Of a stretch of DNA of 64,000 nucleotides, positions 7,976-19,394 are shown one piece after another. Location: positions 213,160 to 277,159 of the forward strand of contig NZ_JAHBZK010000002.1 of assembly GCF_019635465.1 (NCBI RefSeq), in the 5' to 3' direction. Source of the DNA: Hydrogenophaga sp. (GTDB lineage Bacteria > Pseudomonadota > Gammaproteobacteria > Burkholderiales > Burkholderiaceae_C). Under the pieces are notes generated by a model, which was given only the letters and a program-made list of their open reading frames with translations, searched no databases and was not told where the DNA came from. Made by a program: the position numbers and the translations under genes. Position 1 is the stretch's first letter, and each line of letters starts with the position of its first letter.

Positions 7976-9607
7976 TCAGGACTTGGATGCGGCCTCGCGG
8001 GCCGCCTGCTCGATGATGCGCCGCAGTTCGGCCGCGCGCTGCGGGTTGGCCGGCTGCGGTTTGCCGTCGACGATGACCGAGGGCATGGCCAGGCTTTCGT
8101 GCAGGGCGCGGGTGAGGGTCAGCAGGCGCGTCACGTGCACCTGCGCCGCCGGCGGTACCTGGCCGTCCAGCGCCTGCAGCCGCTGCAGGATCTGCAGAAA
8201 GCGCGGCGCATGCACGCGCCGCGAGGCCTCGTCGGCGTCGAGCTCGTTCGTGCGCCCGGCCTTGACGTCATTGGCCTCGCGCTGCAGGGCCTGCGCGGCG
8301 GCCTGAAAGTCGCGTGCGATCTGCGGCAGCTGCTCCAGCGCCTGCACCTCGCCCGCCAGGTTGCGCCGTGCGGGCGGCGCCAGCATCGCCGCTGCTGGCA
8401 GCACCAGGGCCGCGGCCACGGCGGCCGCCACCATGCGCCGGGTGCGCAGCTGCCGATGGCTGTCGATGTCGAAACGCTCGGGCAGCAACCAGGCGAGCAG
8501 GGCGCCCGCCAGCAGGCCGCCCAGGTGGGCGGCGTTGTCGATGCCGGGCTTGGTGAAGCCCTGCACCAGCGAATACACGAGGTAGAACGAGAACGTCCCC
8601 AGGATCTGACCGCTGAACAGCCGCGGCAGCTGTTTGCGGTGCTGGGCCACGGCCGTGAGCAGTGCGCCCGCCACCCCGAACACCGCGCCCGAAGCGCCGA
8701 CTGCGACCGCCGTCTGCGCGGCGAAGTACAGGCTGGCCACGCTGCCGGCCACACCGCTCACCACATAGATCAGCAGGAACTGCCGGCTGCCGAAGATGCG
8801 TTCGAGCAAGCTGCCCGCGATCCACAGCCCCACCATGTTGAACAGCAGGTGCATCAGGCCGCCGTGCAGAAAGGTCGCGCTCAGCAGCCGCCACCATTCA
8901 CCGGCCTGCACCGCCGAGGTGGTGTTGCCGCCCAGCGCCAGCAGGGTGAGGGTTTTGGCTTCGATCCAGCCGCCGCCGCGCAGGCCCACAGCGACCCAGG
9001 CCAGGACGTTGAGCGCGATGAGGCACACCACCGCCCAGGGCACGGGCTTGTCGCGTTGCAGCCGCTCCTGCAGCTCGCGCGCATCGCGCAGGTCGTTGCG
9101 CACGCGGGCCGGTTGTTCGTCGTTGGCCGCCATGGGCCGGGTGGGCTCCAGGTGGTGGGTGATGGCGTCGATCGCCACTTCCTGGGTGTGCGCGTCCAGT
9201 GTCTGCAGCGACAGCACGGCCTGGCGCGCGTGGCGTCCGCTGGCATAGGGCACCCATTGCGGGTGCAAGCGCAGTCGCAGCAAACGGGCCTGCGCCGCAC
9301 CTTCGACCGCCGCGCTCTCGATGCCCTCCCAGCGCAGCTTGCGGTGCCCGCCACTGAAGTAGGCCGAGGTGATGCCGCGTGGCGACAGCCGCAGAACGAC
9401 CTCGCCCTTGGCGGGCACCTTGTGCAGCAGCAGCCACTCCATGCCCAGCACCACGGCCGTCGCGATCGCGAACACCACGATGAGGCCCGCGCCGCCTTGC
9501 ACCTTCGCCAGGCCCAGGACAACGCCAATGGCCAGCATCCCGTACACCGCCAGCCGGATCGTCCGGCGCGGGCTCGAATCAGCCCGAAACTCCACGGCCT
9601 TTTGCAT
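7976..9607 (-). CDS. Rhomboid-family intramembrane serine protease
   Basis: This 543-residue membrane protein starts with two hydrophobic segments (about residues 20-60) and a cytoplasmic domain of about 120 residues. A rhomboid core of six or more TM helices follows from about residue 195. The catalytic dyad is visible as Ser306 in GASGAVFG and His361 in DNAAHLGG, and the L1-loop ATFLHGGLMHLLFNM motif is present. A C-terminal coiled, probably extramembrane region of about 120 residues follows the last helix. This is longer than GlpG-type enzymes (about 280) because of both extensions. Clients are unknown. Confidence 0.92.
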   Translation of the reverse strand: MQKAVEFRADSSPRRTIRLAVYGMLAIGVVLGLAKVQGGAGLIVVFAIATAVVLGMEWLLLHKVPAKGEVVLRLSPRGITSAYFSGGHRKLRWEGIESAAVEGAAQARLLRLRLHPQWVPYASGRHARQAVLSLQTLDAHTQEVAIDAITHHLEPTRPMAANDEQPARVRNDLRDARELQERLQRDKPVPWAVVCLIALNVLAWVAVGLRGGGWIEAKTLTLLALGGNTTSAVQAGEWWRLLSATFLHGGLMHLLFNMVGLWIAGSLLERIFGSRQFLLIYVVSGVAGSVASLYFAAQTAVAVGASGAVFGVAGALLTAVAQHRKQLPRLFSGQILGTFSFYLVYSLVQGFTKPGIDNAAHLGGLLAGALLAWLLPERFDIDSHRQLRTRRMVAAAVAAALVLPAAAMLAPPARRNLAGEVQALEQLPQIARDFQAAAQALQREANDVKAGRTNELDADEASRRVHAPRFLQILQRLQALDGQVPPAAQVHVTRLLTLTRALHESLAMPSVIVDGKPQPANPQRAAELRRIIEQAAREAASKS

Positions 9608-9672
9608 GCCACCCCCCTCTCAGATGGCGGCGATTATGGTCAAGGCGAGGCAGGGGTTCTGTGAGGGGTTCT

Positions 9673-11673
9673 TCAGTACTTGGTGTTGCCCGTCACCGCG
9701 CGCGGCAACTCGACGAAGAAGGTGCAGCCTTCGCCGGGTGCGCTCTGGCACCAGATGCGTCCGTCGTGGCGCTGCACGATGCGTTGGGCCAGCGCCAGGC
9801 CCATGCCGATGCCTTCGTAGTCCATCGAATGGTGCTGGCGCTGGAACATGAGGAACAGCGTCTTGGCGCGCTCCATGTCGAAGCCCACGCCGTTGTCGCG
9901 CACGAACACGATCACGTTGCCGTCGGTGCCGGGCAGGTGGCCGATCTCGATGCGGGCGTCCTCGACCCGGCGGGTGAACTTCACCGCGTTGTCCAGCAAC
10001 TTGCCGAACACCTCGGCCAGCAGGATCGGGTCGCCCGCCACCGTCGGCAGCATGGTGTCGATCGACCACTGGATCACGCGCGGCTCGCTCTGCGCCTTCA
10101 AGCGGCCGGCAATGCCCAGCATCAGCGGCGTCAGCGGCACCGGCTGGGGCGCGATCTGCACGCGCCCCAGCCGGGCGAACTCCAGCAGGCCGTCGATCAT
10201 CTGGCTCATGCGCCGCGCGGCGGTGGCGATCGACGCCTGGTATTGCAGCAGCTCGTGCCGCGCCTCGGGCTCCAGCACCTCCTGGGTCAGCGACACGAAC
10301 TGGTTGATGTGGCGCAGCGGTGCACGCAGGTCGTGCGCCACGGTGTACGAGAACGCATCCAGCTCGCGGTGCGCCGCGTCGAGTTGTGCGGTGCGCTGCT
10401 GCACGCGCAGCTCCAGCTCGCGGTGCAGCTCGGCCGTGACGTCGGCCAGGCGTTTGGATTCGGTGAGGTCGCGCACGATGACCGATATGCCTTGCAGCTC
10501 CTCGCGCTGATTGCGCAGAGCGGTCAGCGTGGCGTGCGACCAGAAGCGCGTGCCGTCGCCGCGGCGGCTCCAGCCCTGGTGCTCGGCCTGGCCGTTGGCA
10601 AAACACTGGTCCAGCAGCAGTTGCGCGTCCAGCGGCGTGCGCGCGCCGTCCTCGGCCTGGAACAGCGCGTCCAGCGAGCGGCCCACGATCTGGCCATACG
10701 CCATGCCGAACAGGCGCTGCGCGCTTTCGGTCCAGTCGCTCACACCACCATCGGGGTCGACGAAGAAGATGGCGTGGTCGCGGATGGCGTCCGACATGAG
10801 CCGGAATCGCTGCTCGCTTTCGTACAGTTCGGCGCTGCGTTGCGACACGCGCTCTTCGAGGTCGAGGTTGGCGTTGAAGACGAAGTCCTCGGTGCGGCGG
10901 CGCTCGGTGATGTCGATCAGCTCGATGAAGAAGCCCGGCACCTCGTCCTTTTGCTGATCGGGTACGTAGTGCACTTCGAAGTAGCGCGCGGTGCCGTCGG
11001 TGCCTTCGCGTTCGGCTTCATGGCTGATGGCTTCGCCATTGAGCACCCGCGCCACGCGGGGCAACACCTCGGGCAGCACCTCGGGCCGCAGCACGCGCGC
11101 GAGTTCGAGCCCGATGACGTCGTCGGCCTGCAGTCCGTAGCCTTCGGCGTAGGCCGCGTTGCAGAAGCGGCAGACCAGCTCGGTGTCGTAGTAGGCCAGG
11201 CGCGAGGGCGTGCGGTCGGTGATGGCCTGCAGCAGCCGCAGGCGCGCCACCAGCTGGTGTTCGATGCGCTCGCGCTCGCTGATGTCGACCAGCGCCGAGC
11301 GCGAGAACGCGAAGCGACCGCCCGGCTCGCGCACCGCCTGCGACACCAACTCGACGGTGAAGTAGCCGCCGTCCTTGCCCCACAGTCGCAACTGCAGCGG
11401 CACGGCGCGCCCGGTGGTCTGCAGTTCGCGCAGGTGCTCGCGCAGTTGCTCCAGGTCGGACTCTTCGCGCAAGCGCGCCAGAGTGGGGAAGTCGGCAAAG
11501 CCGCCGTTGGCCAGGCGATCGAACTCGGCGCGGTCGCGCCCGAGCCAGCTCAGCAAGGTGTCGTTGATCTCGCGCACCCGCAGGGCCGAGTCCAGTGACA
11601 ACAGGCCGCACGGCGCCTCGTTGCCGATGGCACCGGCTTCTCCCGTCACCTGCTCGCTCGCCGCTGATTGCAT
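9673..11673 (-). CDS. Cytosolic PAS-domain sensor histidine kinase (phytochrome-like transmitter)
   Basis: This 666-residue kinase has no transmembrane segment. Three PAS/PAC domains cover about residues 20-140, 150-270 and 300-410. HisKA follows, with the phospho-acceptor in YTVAHDLRAPLRHINQF (His near 447), then HATPase with LLDNAVKF, DNGVGFDM and GIGMGLALAQRI. The transmitter resembles those of bacteriophytochromes. The ATG at 11673 is chosen because GGGAGG lies four bases upstream; the in-frame ATG at 11760 has no such site. There is no adjacent response regulator, so it is an orphan kinase probably sensing a cytosolic or membrane-permeable cue. Confidence 0.9.
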   Translation of the reverse strand: MQSAASEQVTGEAGAIGNEAPCGLLSLDSALRVREINDTLLSWLGRDRAEFDRLANGGFADFPTLARLREESDLEQLREHLRELQTTGRAVPLQLRLWGKDGGYFTVELVSQAVREPGGRFAFSRSALVDISERERIEHQLVARLRLLQAITDRTPSRLAYYDTELVCRFCNAAYAEGYGLQADDVIGLELARVLRPEVLPEVLPRVARVLNGEAISHEAEREGTDGTARYFEVHYVPDQQKDEVPGFFIELIDITERRRTEDFVFNANLDLEERVSQRSAELYESEQRFRLMSDAIRDHAIFFVDPDGGVSDWTESAQRLFGMAYGQIVGRSLDALFQAEDGARTPLDAQLLLDQCFANGQAEHQGWSRRGDGTRFWSHATLTALRNQREELQGISVIVRDLTESKRLADVTAELHRELELRVQQRTAQLDAAHRELDAFSYTVAHDLRAPLRHINQFVSLTQEVLEPEARHELLQYQASIATAARRMSQMIDGLLEFARLGRVQIAPQPVPLTPLMLGIAGRLKAQSEPRVIQWSIDTMLPTVAGDPILLAEVFGKLLDNAVKFTRRVEDARIEIGHLPGTDGNVIVFVRDNGVGFDMERAKTLFLMFQRQHHSMDYEGIGMGLALAQRIVQRHDGRIWCQSAPGEGCTFFVELPRAVTGNTKY

Positions 11674-11786
11674 GTGGCCTCCCACCCGGGCGTTTGTCTC
11701 GGGTTCAGTGGGGGGTACCCCCGGGTGACCGACTCTAGCGGGCGAGGCTGCGCGGTGCAAATCCGGGACAAACCCCGGCGATGCGC

Positions 11787-14404
<2,618 letters not shown>

Positions 14405-14408
<4 letters not shown>

Positions 14409-15283
14409 ACCTTCTTCACCTCGGCGCGACCGAACAGGCCGTTGGGGCGCCAGGCCAGCGCCGCGATAACCAATGCGAAGGTGAGGATCTGTGTGTAGCC
14501 CGAGCCCAGCGTGGCGGTGATCAGCGCCTCGGCCAGACCGAAGATCAGGCCGGCGATCATCACGCCCCAGGCGCTGGTGATGCCGCCCAGGATGGCCACC
14601 GCAAAGGCCTTGAGGCCGAACAGCGTGCCCATGTCGGCGGCCACGTTGAACAGCGGCGCGATCAGCACACCCGCGATGCCCGCGAACAGCGCCGACAGCG
14701 CAAAGGCCAGCGCCACCGCGCGCCGGATCGGGATGCCCATGAGCCGCGCGGCGGCGCGGTTCTGCACCACCGCCAGCATGGCCGTGCCCCAGCGCGTGCG
14801 CCGCGACAGCGTGTGCAGCACGGCGGCCAGCGCCAGGCCCACCACCGGAATGATCAGTTGCAGCGGGTACACGCCCAGGCCCAGCCCGCCCACCTCGAGT
14901 GAGGACTGCGCCAGCGGTGAAGGCAGGCTGCGCGGCTCCTTGCCGTAGGTGAACAGCACCACGTTGTCGAGCACCATGCCCAGCGCCACCGTGGCCATCA
15001 GCCAGGCGTCAGAGCCGCGGTTGACGAAGGGCCGCACGGCCAGCGCCTCGACCAGCAGGCCATAGAGCGCGCACAGCGCCAGCGCCAGCGTGATGGCGGC
15101 CCACATCGGCCAGCCGAAGGTCTGCGCAAAGCTGAAGGTGAGCACCGCGCCCAGCATCATCGAGCTGCCCTGCGCGAAATTGACCGTGCCCGAGACCGCG
15201 TAGGTCACGTAAAAACCCAGCGCCATCAGGCCGTACATGCTGCCCAGCCCGAGGCCGCTGACCAGCGCAGAGATCACCAGCAT
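14405..15283 (-). CDS. livH: Branched-chain-type ABC transporter permease LivH
   Basis: This 292-residue inner-membrane permease has about eight hydrophobic segments, and [24 protein letters not shown] near the N-terminus is typical of LivH. The EAA-like loop is near [17 protein letters not shown]. It partners with the fused LivM-G-F protein, whose start it overlaps (ATGA at 14405-14408), and with the binding protein encoded 104 bp upstream. The substrate is inferred to be that of the divergent amidase operon rather than leucine. Liv-type importers are widely used for amides and aromatic acids. Confidence 0.92.
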
Positions 15284-15362
15284 GGGGTGTCCTTGTGAGA
15301 GGTGGGGAAAGGGGGCGCCGACGCGCGCTTACTGGCAGCGTCCGTCGGCACCGAGGCGACCC

Positions 15363-15379
15363 GCCGCCGGGCCGCCCCA
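15363..15379. repeat. Second partial copy of the REP-like core
   Basis: The 17-bp core GCCGCCGGGCCGCCCCA seen inside the Liv fusion gene occurs again here, in the same orientation, in the 104-bp gap between the binding-protein and livH genes. The flanking hairpin partners are missing, so this is at most a partial copy. It may form a local structure in the operon mRNA. Confidence 0.45.
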
Positions 15380-15387
15380 TGGTGGCC

Positions 15388-16578
15388 TCAGTTCATGCCC
15401 ACCGGCACGATGCGGTTCTCGATGAACTGCGCCCACACGTAGTCGCTGCTCTGCACCGCGTCGTGCACGCCGGGGCTGAAGGGCTTGTCGTAGGTCTTGA
15501 TCAGGCCTTCGTACTTGCCGATTTTGTAGAAGCCCTGGCGCACCGCGTCGCCATCGGTGGAGCCGGCCGCTGCGATGGCCAGTGCCGCCAGGTGCGTGGC
15601 ATCGAAGGCGTTGGCCACGCCCACGGCCGGCGTGATGTCGGCCGGGCCCTTGACGTTGGGGTACTTGGCCATGGCGGCCTTGATCACGCGCTCGCCCACG
15701 GGCGACTGCTTGCCAAAGAAGCTGTAGGTCTGCACGAAGTGCACGTCCTTGCCGCTGGGGCCAGCCAGTTCGGTGAAGCGGCCGCCGGCGGGGCCCCAGT
15801 GCGAGACGATCGGCACCTTCCAGCCCATGCGGTCGAGCGACTTGACCACCTGCGCCGAGGGGCCGACGTTGCCGACCATGAAGATCACGTCGGCGCCCGC
15901 GCTTTTCAGGCGCGTGAGCTGCGGCACCATGTCCACGTCGTTGCCTTCGAACTTCTCGATGCCCGCGGGCGTCACGCCCTTGGCGCTCATGGCCGCGGTC
16001 AGACCCTTGAAGTTGCTCTCGCCCCAGGGGTTGTTGACCAGCATCAGGCCGGGCTTCTTGGCGCCGAAGTTCTTCTGTGCATAGGCCAGCATGCCCTCGT
16101 CGACGATCTCGTCCACGGCCGAGACGCGGAAGGCGAAGTTGGGGTTGGCGCCGTTCTTGGTCACGCCGGTGCCAGCGGCCCAGGGGCCCATGAAAGGCAC
16201 CTTCTCCTGGTTCATCAGCGGCACGATGGCCATGGACACCGGCGTGTCCAGACCACCGAACACCACCGCGACCTTCTCGCGGTAGATGAGCTCGCGCGCG
16301 GCCAGCACGCCCTTGGCGGGGTTGGCCTCGTCGTCGCGGCGCACCAGCTCGACCGGGCGACCCATCACGCCGCCCTTGGCGTTGATCTCGTCGATGGCCA
16401 GTTGCATGCCGCGGGTGATGGCCTCACCGGCCAGGGCAGACTGGCCCGACAGGGCGGTGACCAGCCCGAACTTGATCGGCTCGTTGGCCAGGGCGGTGCC
16501 GCCGGCGGTCGCGCCCGCAAGCGCCAGGGCCGCTGCCAGCACGTGGCGCCGCGAAGGAAGGAAAGGGGTGGATGACAT
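15388..16578 (-). CDS. ABC transporter substrate-binding protein, LivK type
   Basis: This 396-residue periplasmic protein has an N-terminal signal of about 30 residues (RRHVLAAALALAGATAGGTALA) starting with a twin-arginine-like pair. A type-I periplasmic-binding fold follows (IKFGLVTALSGQSALAGEAI). The ATG at 16578 has AGGAG seven bases upstream. Longer in-frame starts up to 17019 would run through the divergent promoter into the opposite gene. It feeds livH and the LivM-G-F fusion downstream. The divergent hydrolytic operon suggests an amide or ureide ligand. This is inference. Confidence 0.92.
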   Translation of the reverse strand: MSSTPFLPSRRHVLAAALALAGATAGGTALANEPIKFGLVTALSGQSALAGEAITRGMQLAIDEINAKGGVMGRPVELVRRDDEANPAKGVLAARELIYREKVAVVFGGLDTPVSMAIVPLMNQEKVPFMGPWAAGTGVTKNGANPNFAFRVSAVDEIVDEGMLAYAQKNFGAKKPGLMLVNNPWGESNFKGLTAAMSAKGVTPAGIEKFEGNDVDMVPQLTRLKSAGADVIFMVGNVGPSAQVVKSLDRMGWKVPIVSHWGPAGGRFTELAGPSGKDVHFVQTYSFFGKQSPVGERVIKAAMAKYPNVKGPADITPAVGVANAFDATHLAALAIAAAGSTDGDAVRQGFYKIGKYEGLIKTYDKPFSPGVHDAVQSSDYVWAQFIENRIVPVGMN

Positions 16579-16704
16579 GGCTGGACTCCTGGGGATGGGT
16601 GGGGTCGGAGGAATGCGCCGGCTCGCCCGGCACGCGGCGCTGGGTCGCAAGCTCCGTGCCAATGTCAGCAAAATGCCATTTCCCATGTAATCAATACAAA
16701 TAGA

Positions 16705-16720
16705 AGATTGTTGACAATCT
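16705..16720. promoter_or_regulatory. Putative GntR/FadR-type operator in divergent promoter
   Basis: AGATTGTTGACAATCT has 7-bp perfect arms around TG. Its core TTGTnnACAA is the pattern bound by many FadR/VanR-subfamily GntR proteins, and such a regulator is encoded in the adjacent operon (19378-20166). It sits in an AT-rich patch within the 250-bp gap between livK and the 16829 gene and contains a TTGACA that could serve as a -35 element. A second inverted pair, GCGAAC (16733-16738) and GTTCGC (16744-16749), lies next to it. Confidence 0.6.
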
Positions 16721-16765
16721 GGCACACGACTTGCGAACACACCGTTCGCGTGCCGGCACCATCCC

Positions 16766-16810
16766 GTGTCGGTGCAAACCGCCCCAGGTCGGTGCAATGC
16801 GCACCGACAC
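16766..16810 (+). promoter_or_regulatory. Leader with mutually exclusive hairpins
   Basis: The segment GCACCGACAC (16801-16810) can pair with GTGTCGGTGC (16766-16775, 10 bp). Its first eight bases can instead pair with GTCGGTGC (16788-16795, 8 bp, 5-nt loop). The two pairings exclude each other. The ribosome site GGAGGA and the ATG at 16829 follow directly. The arrangement resembles an attenuator or a translation switch. It could equally be two DNA operator half-sites spaced 20 bp apart. Confidence 0.45.
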
Positions 16811-16828
16811 CGCCGGAGGAAATGCCCC

Positions 16829-17263
16829 ATGTCCACGCCCATCGCCGACCCACCCAGCACCCGGATGAGCCCCGCACAGATCGTTGACGAGTACCTGCGC
16901 ATCCTCATGATTCCGGACCCGGCCAACGCGCGCCGATTCGTCGCGCCCGGCCTGCGCATCACCTTCACCGGTGGCCGCGCCATGGCCGAGCCGGCCGAGT
17001 GCGCGGCCTTCAACGCCACGCGCTACCGCTGGGTCAAGAAGCGCATCGAGCGCACCGAGACCGTGGCCGGCGGCAGCGACGCCGAGACCGTGGTCTACAG
17101 CCTGGGCACCCTGTACGGCGAATGGCCCGATGGCACGCCCTTCGAAGGCAACCGCTACGTCGACCGCTACGTCGTCAGCCACGGCCTGATCACCCACATG
17201 GACGTCTGGAACGACAGCGCCGAATGGCTGCTCGAGCCTTCGCTGAACCGGGTTGCCCAATGA
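16829..17263 (+). CDS. NTF2-like / SnoaL-fold protein
   Basis: This 144-residue cytosolic protein has the alpha+beta cone features of the nuclear-transport-factor-2 superfamily. It begins with a helical N-terminus (SPAQIVDEYLRILMIPDPANARRF) and has C-terminal strands ending in HMDVWNDSAEW. The ATG has CGGAGGA eight bases upstream. It overlaps the next gene by 4 bp (ATGA). Small NTF2-like proteins such as AtzH accompany amidases in ureide pathways, so a subunit or isomerase role is possible. No catalytic residue can be assigned. Confidence 0.7.
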   Translation: MSTPIADPPSTRMSPAQIVDEYLRILMIPDPANARRFVAPGLRITFTGGRAMAEPAECAAFNATRYRWVKKRIERTETVAGGSDAETVVYSLGTLYGEWPDGTPFEGNRYVDRYVVSHGLITHMDVWNDSAEWLLEPSLNRVAQ

Positions 17264-18183
17264 CCGCCCACTACCTCGGCCCCTTGCCCGACCACGGGCG
17301 CTTTGCCTACCGCGCCATCACCCAGCGGCCCGACTACCGCTGGCCCAATGGCGCAAGGCTGGCGGTCTACCTCGGCTTCAACATCGAGCACTTCGCCTTT
17401 GGCGAGGGCATGGGCGCCTGCATCGGCCCGGCCTCGCCGCAGCCCGACGTGCTCAACTTCAGCTGGCGGGAGTACGGCAACCGCGTGGGTGCCTGGCGCT
17501 GTCTGGAACTCTTCGACAGCCTGGGCCTGCCCAGCGCCGCGCTCATCAACACCGCGCTGTACCACCACTGCCCCGAGCTCGTGGCGGCCTTCGTGGCGCG
17601 TGGCGACGAGCTGGTCGGCCATGGCCACAGCAACGCCGAGCGCCAGGGCACGCTCGACGAAGCCGGCGAGCGCGAGTTGCTGCTGCATTGCCGCCATTTG
17701 ATGCGCGAGCACAGCGGCGTCGAGCCGCAGGGCTGGCTGTCGCCCTGGATCTCCGAGAGCGCGCTCACCCCCGACCTGCTGGCCGAAACCGGCTACCGCT
17801 ACAACCTCAACTGGTGCCACGATGACCAGCCGGTGCGCATGCGAACCCGCGGCGGTCAGACGATGTGGTCGATTCCGTATCCGCAGGAGCTCAACGACAT
17901 TCCCATGATCGTGGCGCGCCAGATGGACGGCAAAGACTTCGCGCAGATGGTCATCGACAACACCGACGAAATGCTCGATCAGTCGCGCAGCCAGCCGCTG
18001 GTGATGGGCCTGGCGCTGCACCCCTATCTGGTGGGCCAGCCCTACCGCCTGCGCCACCTGCGCCGCGCCCTGCAGCACCTGGCCGCTGCGCGCGACCGGG
18101 GCGAGGTCTGGTTCACCACGCCCGGTGCCATAGCCGCGCACGTCAGCGAACTCGCCCAACAGCAACCCGAGGTCTTCGCATGA
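17260..18183 (+). CDS. Polysaccharide deacetylase-family protein, PuuE-like
   Basis: This 307-residue protein has the NodB-homology barrel. The region IEHFAFGEG replaces the classical TFDD motif. The metal-site segment GHGHSNAE matches motif 2, and GWLSPWISES and LALHPYLVG correspond to later motifs. The pattern resembles cofactor-free allantoinase (PuuE) and related amide hydrolases more than chitin or xylan deacetylases. There is no signal peptide, so it acts in the cytosol. It sits between the NTF2-like protein and the amidase with 4-bp overlaps on both sides, which implies one catabolic operon. Confidence 0.8.
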   Translation: MTAHYLGPLPDHGRFAYRAITQRPDYRWPNGARLAVYLGFNIEHFAFGEGMGACIGPASPQPDVLNFSWREYGNRVGAWRCLELFDSLGLPSAALINTALYHHCPELVAAFVARGDELVGHGHSNAERQGTLDEAGERELLLHCRHLMREHSGVEPQGWLSPWISESALTPDLLAETGYRYNLNWCHDDQPVRMRTRGGQTMWSIPYPQELNDIPMIVARQMDGKDFAQMVIDNTDEMLDQSRSQPLVMGLALHPYLVGQPYRLRHLRRALQHLAAARDRGEVWFTTPGAIAAHVSELAQQQPEVFA

Positions 18184-19394
18184 ACTTCCCGATCCAGGAC
18201 ACCGTGGGCGCATGGGTGCCGCACGGCCGCTTCGTGGTCGACGGCCGCAGCAGCGGTCCACTGGCCGGCCTGCGCTTCGCGGCCAAAGACGTGTTCCACG
18301 TGGCCGGCCATCCGACGGCCGCCGGCAACCCCGACTGGCTTTCGTCGCACCCCGTGCCCACGGCCAACGCCGCCGTCATCGACCGCCTGCTCGGCGCCGG
18401 TGCCACGCTCGTGGGCAAGGTACTCACCGACGAACTGGCCTACAGCCTGCATGGTGACAACGCCCACTTCGGCACGCCCATCAACACGCGCTACCCCGAT
18501 CGTGTGCCGGGTGGCTCTTCCAGCGGATCGGCCGCGGCGGTGGGCGCCCACCTGGTGGACTTCGCGCTCGGCACCGACACCGGCGGCTCCACCCGCGTAC
18601 CCGCCAGCTACGGCGGCCTGTGGGGCCTGCGCACCACGCACGGCCTGGTGTCGGCCGAGGGCCTGGTGCCGCTGCACCCGAGCTTCGATACCGTGACCTG
18701 GCTGGCGCACGAGGCCGACACCTTCGAGCGCGTGGGCCGCGTGCTGCTGCCGGCGAGCGCCTGGGCGCCGCGGCGCCTGCTGGTGCCGCAGGACGCCTGG
18801 GACCTGGCCGACCCGCTGTTCGCCGAGCCGCTGGCGCGCGTGCGCGACGCCTTGGCCGCCCAACTGGGCGTGGGCGCGCAGGCCACGCGCTGGTCGGGCG
18901 ACAGCACGCTCGACGCCTGGCGCCAAGTGTATGCCACCGCCGGCGCCTTCGACGGCTGGCAAACCCATGGCGACTGGATCACACAACACCAACCGGTGTT
19001 CGGCGACGCGATTGCCGCGCGCTGGGCCGCGGCCAGCCGCGTGAGCGAGGCCGACGCCACCCAGGCGCGCGCGCAATGGGCCCACATCCGTGCGCAGGTG
19101 CGCGACCTGCTGGGCCCCGATGGCGTGGCCGTGCTGCCCTCGGCCGCCAGCCTGGCACCGCGGCGCGACGCCAGCGCCGCCGACGTGGACGCGGTGCGCC
19201 TGCGCACCATGGCCATCACCTGCATCGCGGGGCTGGCCGGTCTGCCGCAGGTGAGCCTGCCGATCGACACCGCCGACGGCGAGGTCGTGGGCATCTCGCT
19301 GATGGGCCCGCCCGGCAGCGACCTTGAGCTGATCCGGCTCGCGACCCGGCTGCACCCGATGGTGCAGACTCCGCACCATGCCGAACGCTGCTGA
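18180..19394 (+). CDS. Amidase-signature enzyme
   Basis: This 404-residue enzyme has the complete Ser-cisSer-Lys triad: Lys in RFAAKDVFHV, cis-Ser in PGGSSSGSA and nucleophilic Ser in GTDTGGSTRVPA. Its length and the AAKDVFHVAG start resemble the AMI1-like short amidases rather than GatA. It probably releases ammonia from an amide imported by the divergent Liv system. The ATG overlaps the upstream stop (ATGA), and its 3' end overlaps the GntR gene by 17 bp in another frame. Confidence 0.9.
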   Translation: MNFPIQDTVGAWVPHGRFVVDGRSSGPLAGLRFAAKDVFHVAGHPTAAGNPDWLSSHPVPTANAAVIDRLLGAGATLVGKVLTDELAYSLHGDNAHFGTPINTRYPDRVPGGSSSGSAAAVGAHLVDFALGTDTGGSTRVPASYGGLWGLRTTHGLVSAEGLVPLHPSFDTVTWLAHEADTFERVGRVLLPASAWAPRRLLVPQDAWDLADPLFAEPLARVRDALAAQLGVGAQATRWSGDSTLDAWRQVYATAGAFDGWQTHGDWITQHQPVFGDAIAARWAAASRVSEADATQARAQWAHIRAQVRDLLGPDGVAVLPSAASLAPRRDASAADVDAVRLRTMAITCIAGLAGLPQVSLPIDTADGEVVGISLMGPPGSDLELIRLATRLHPMVQTPHHAERC

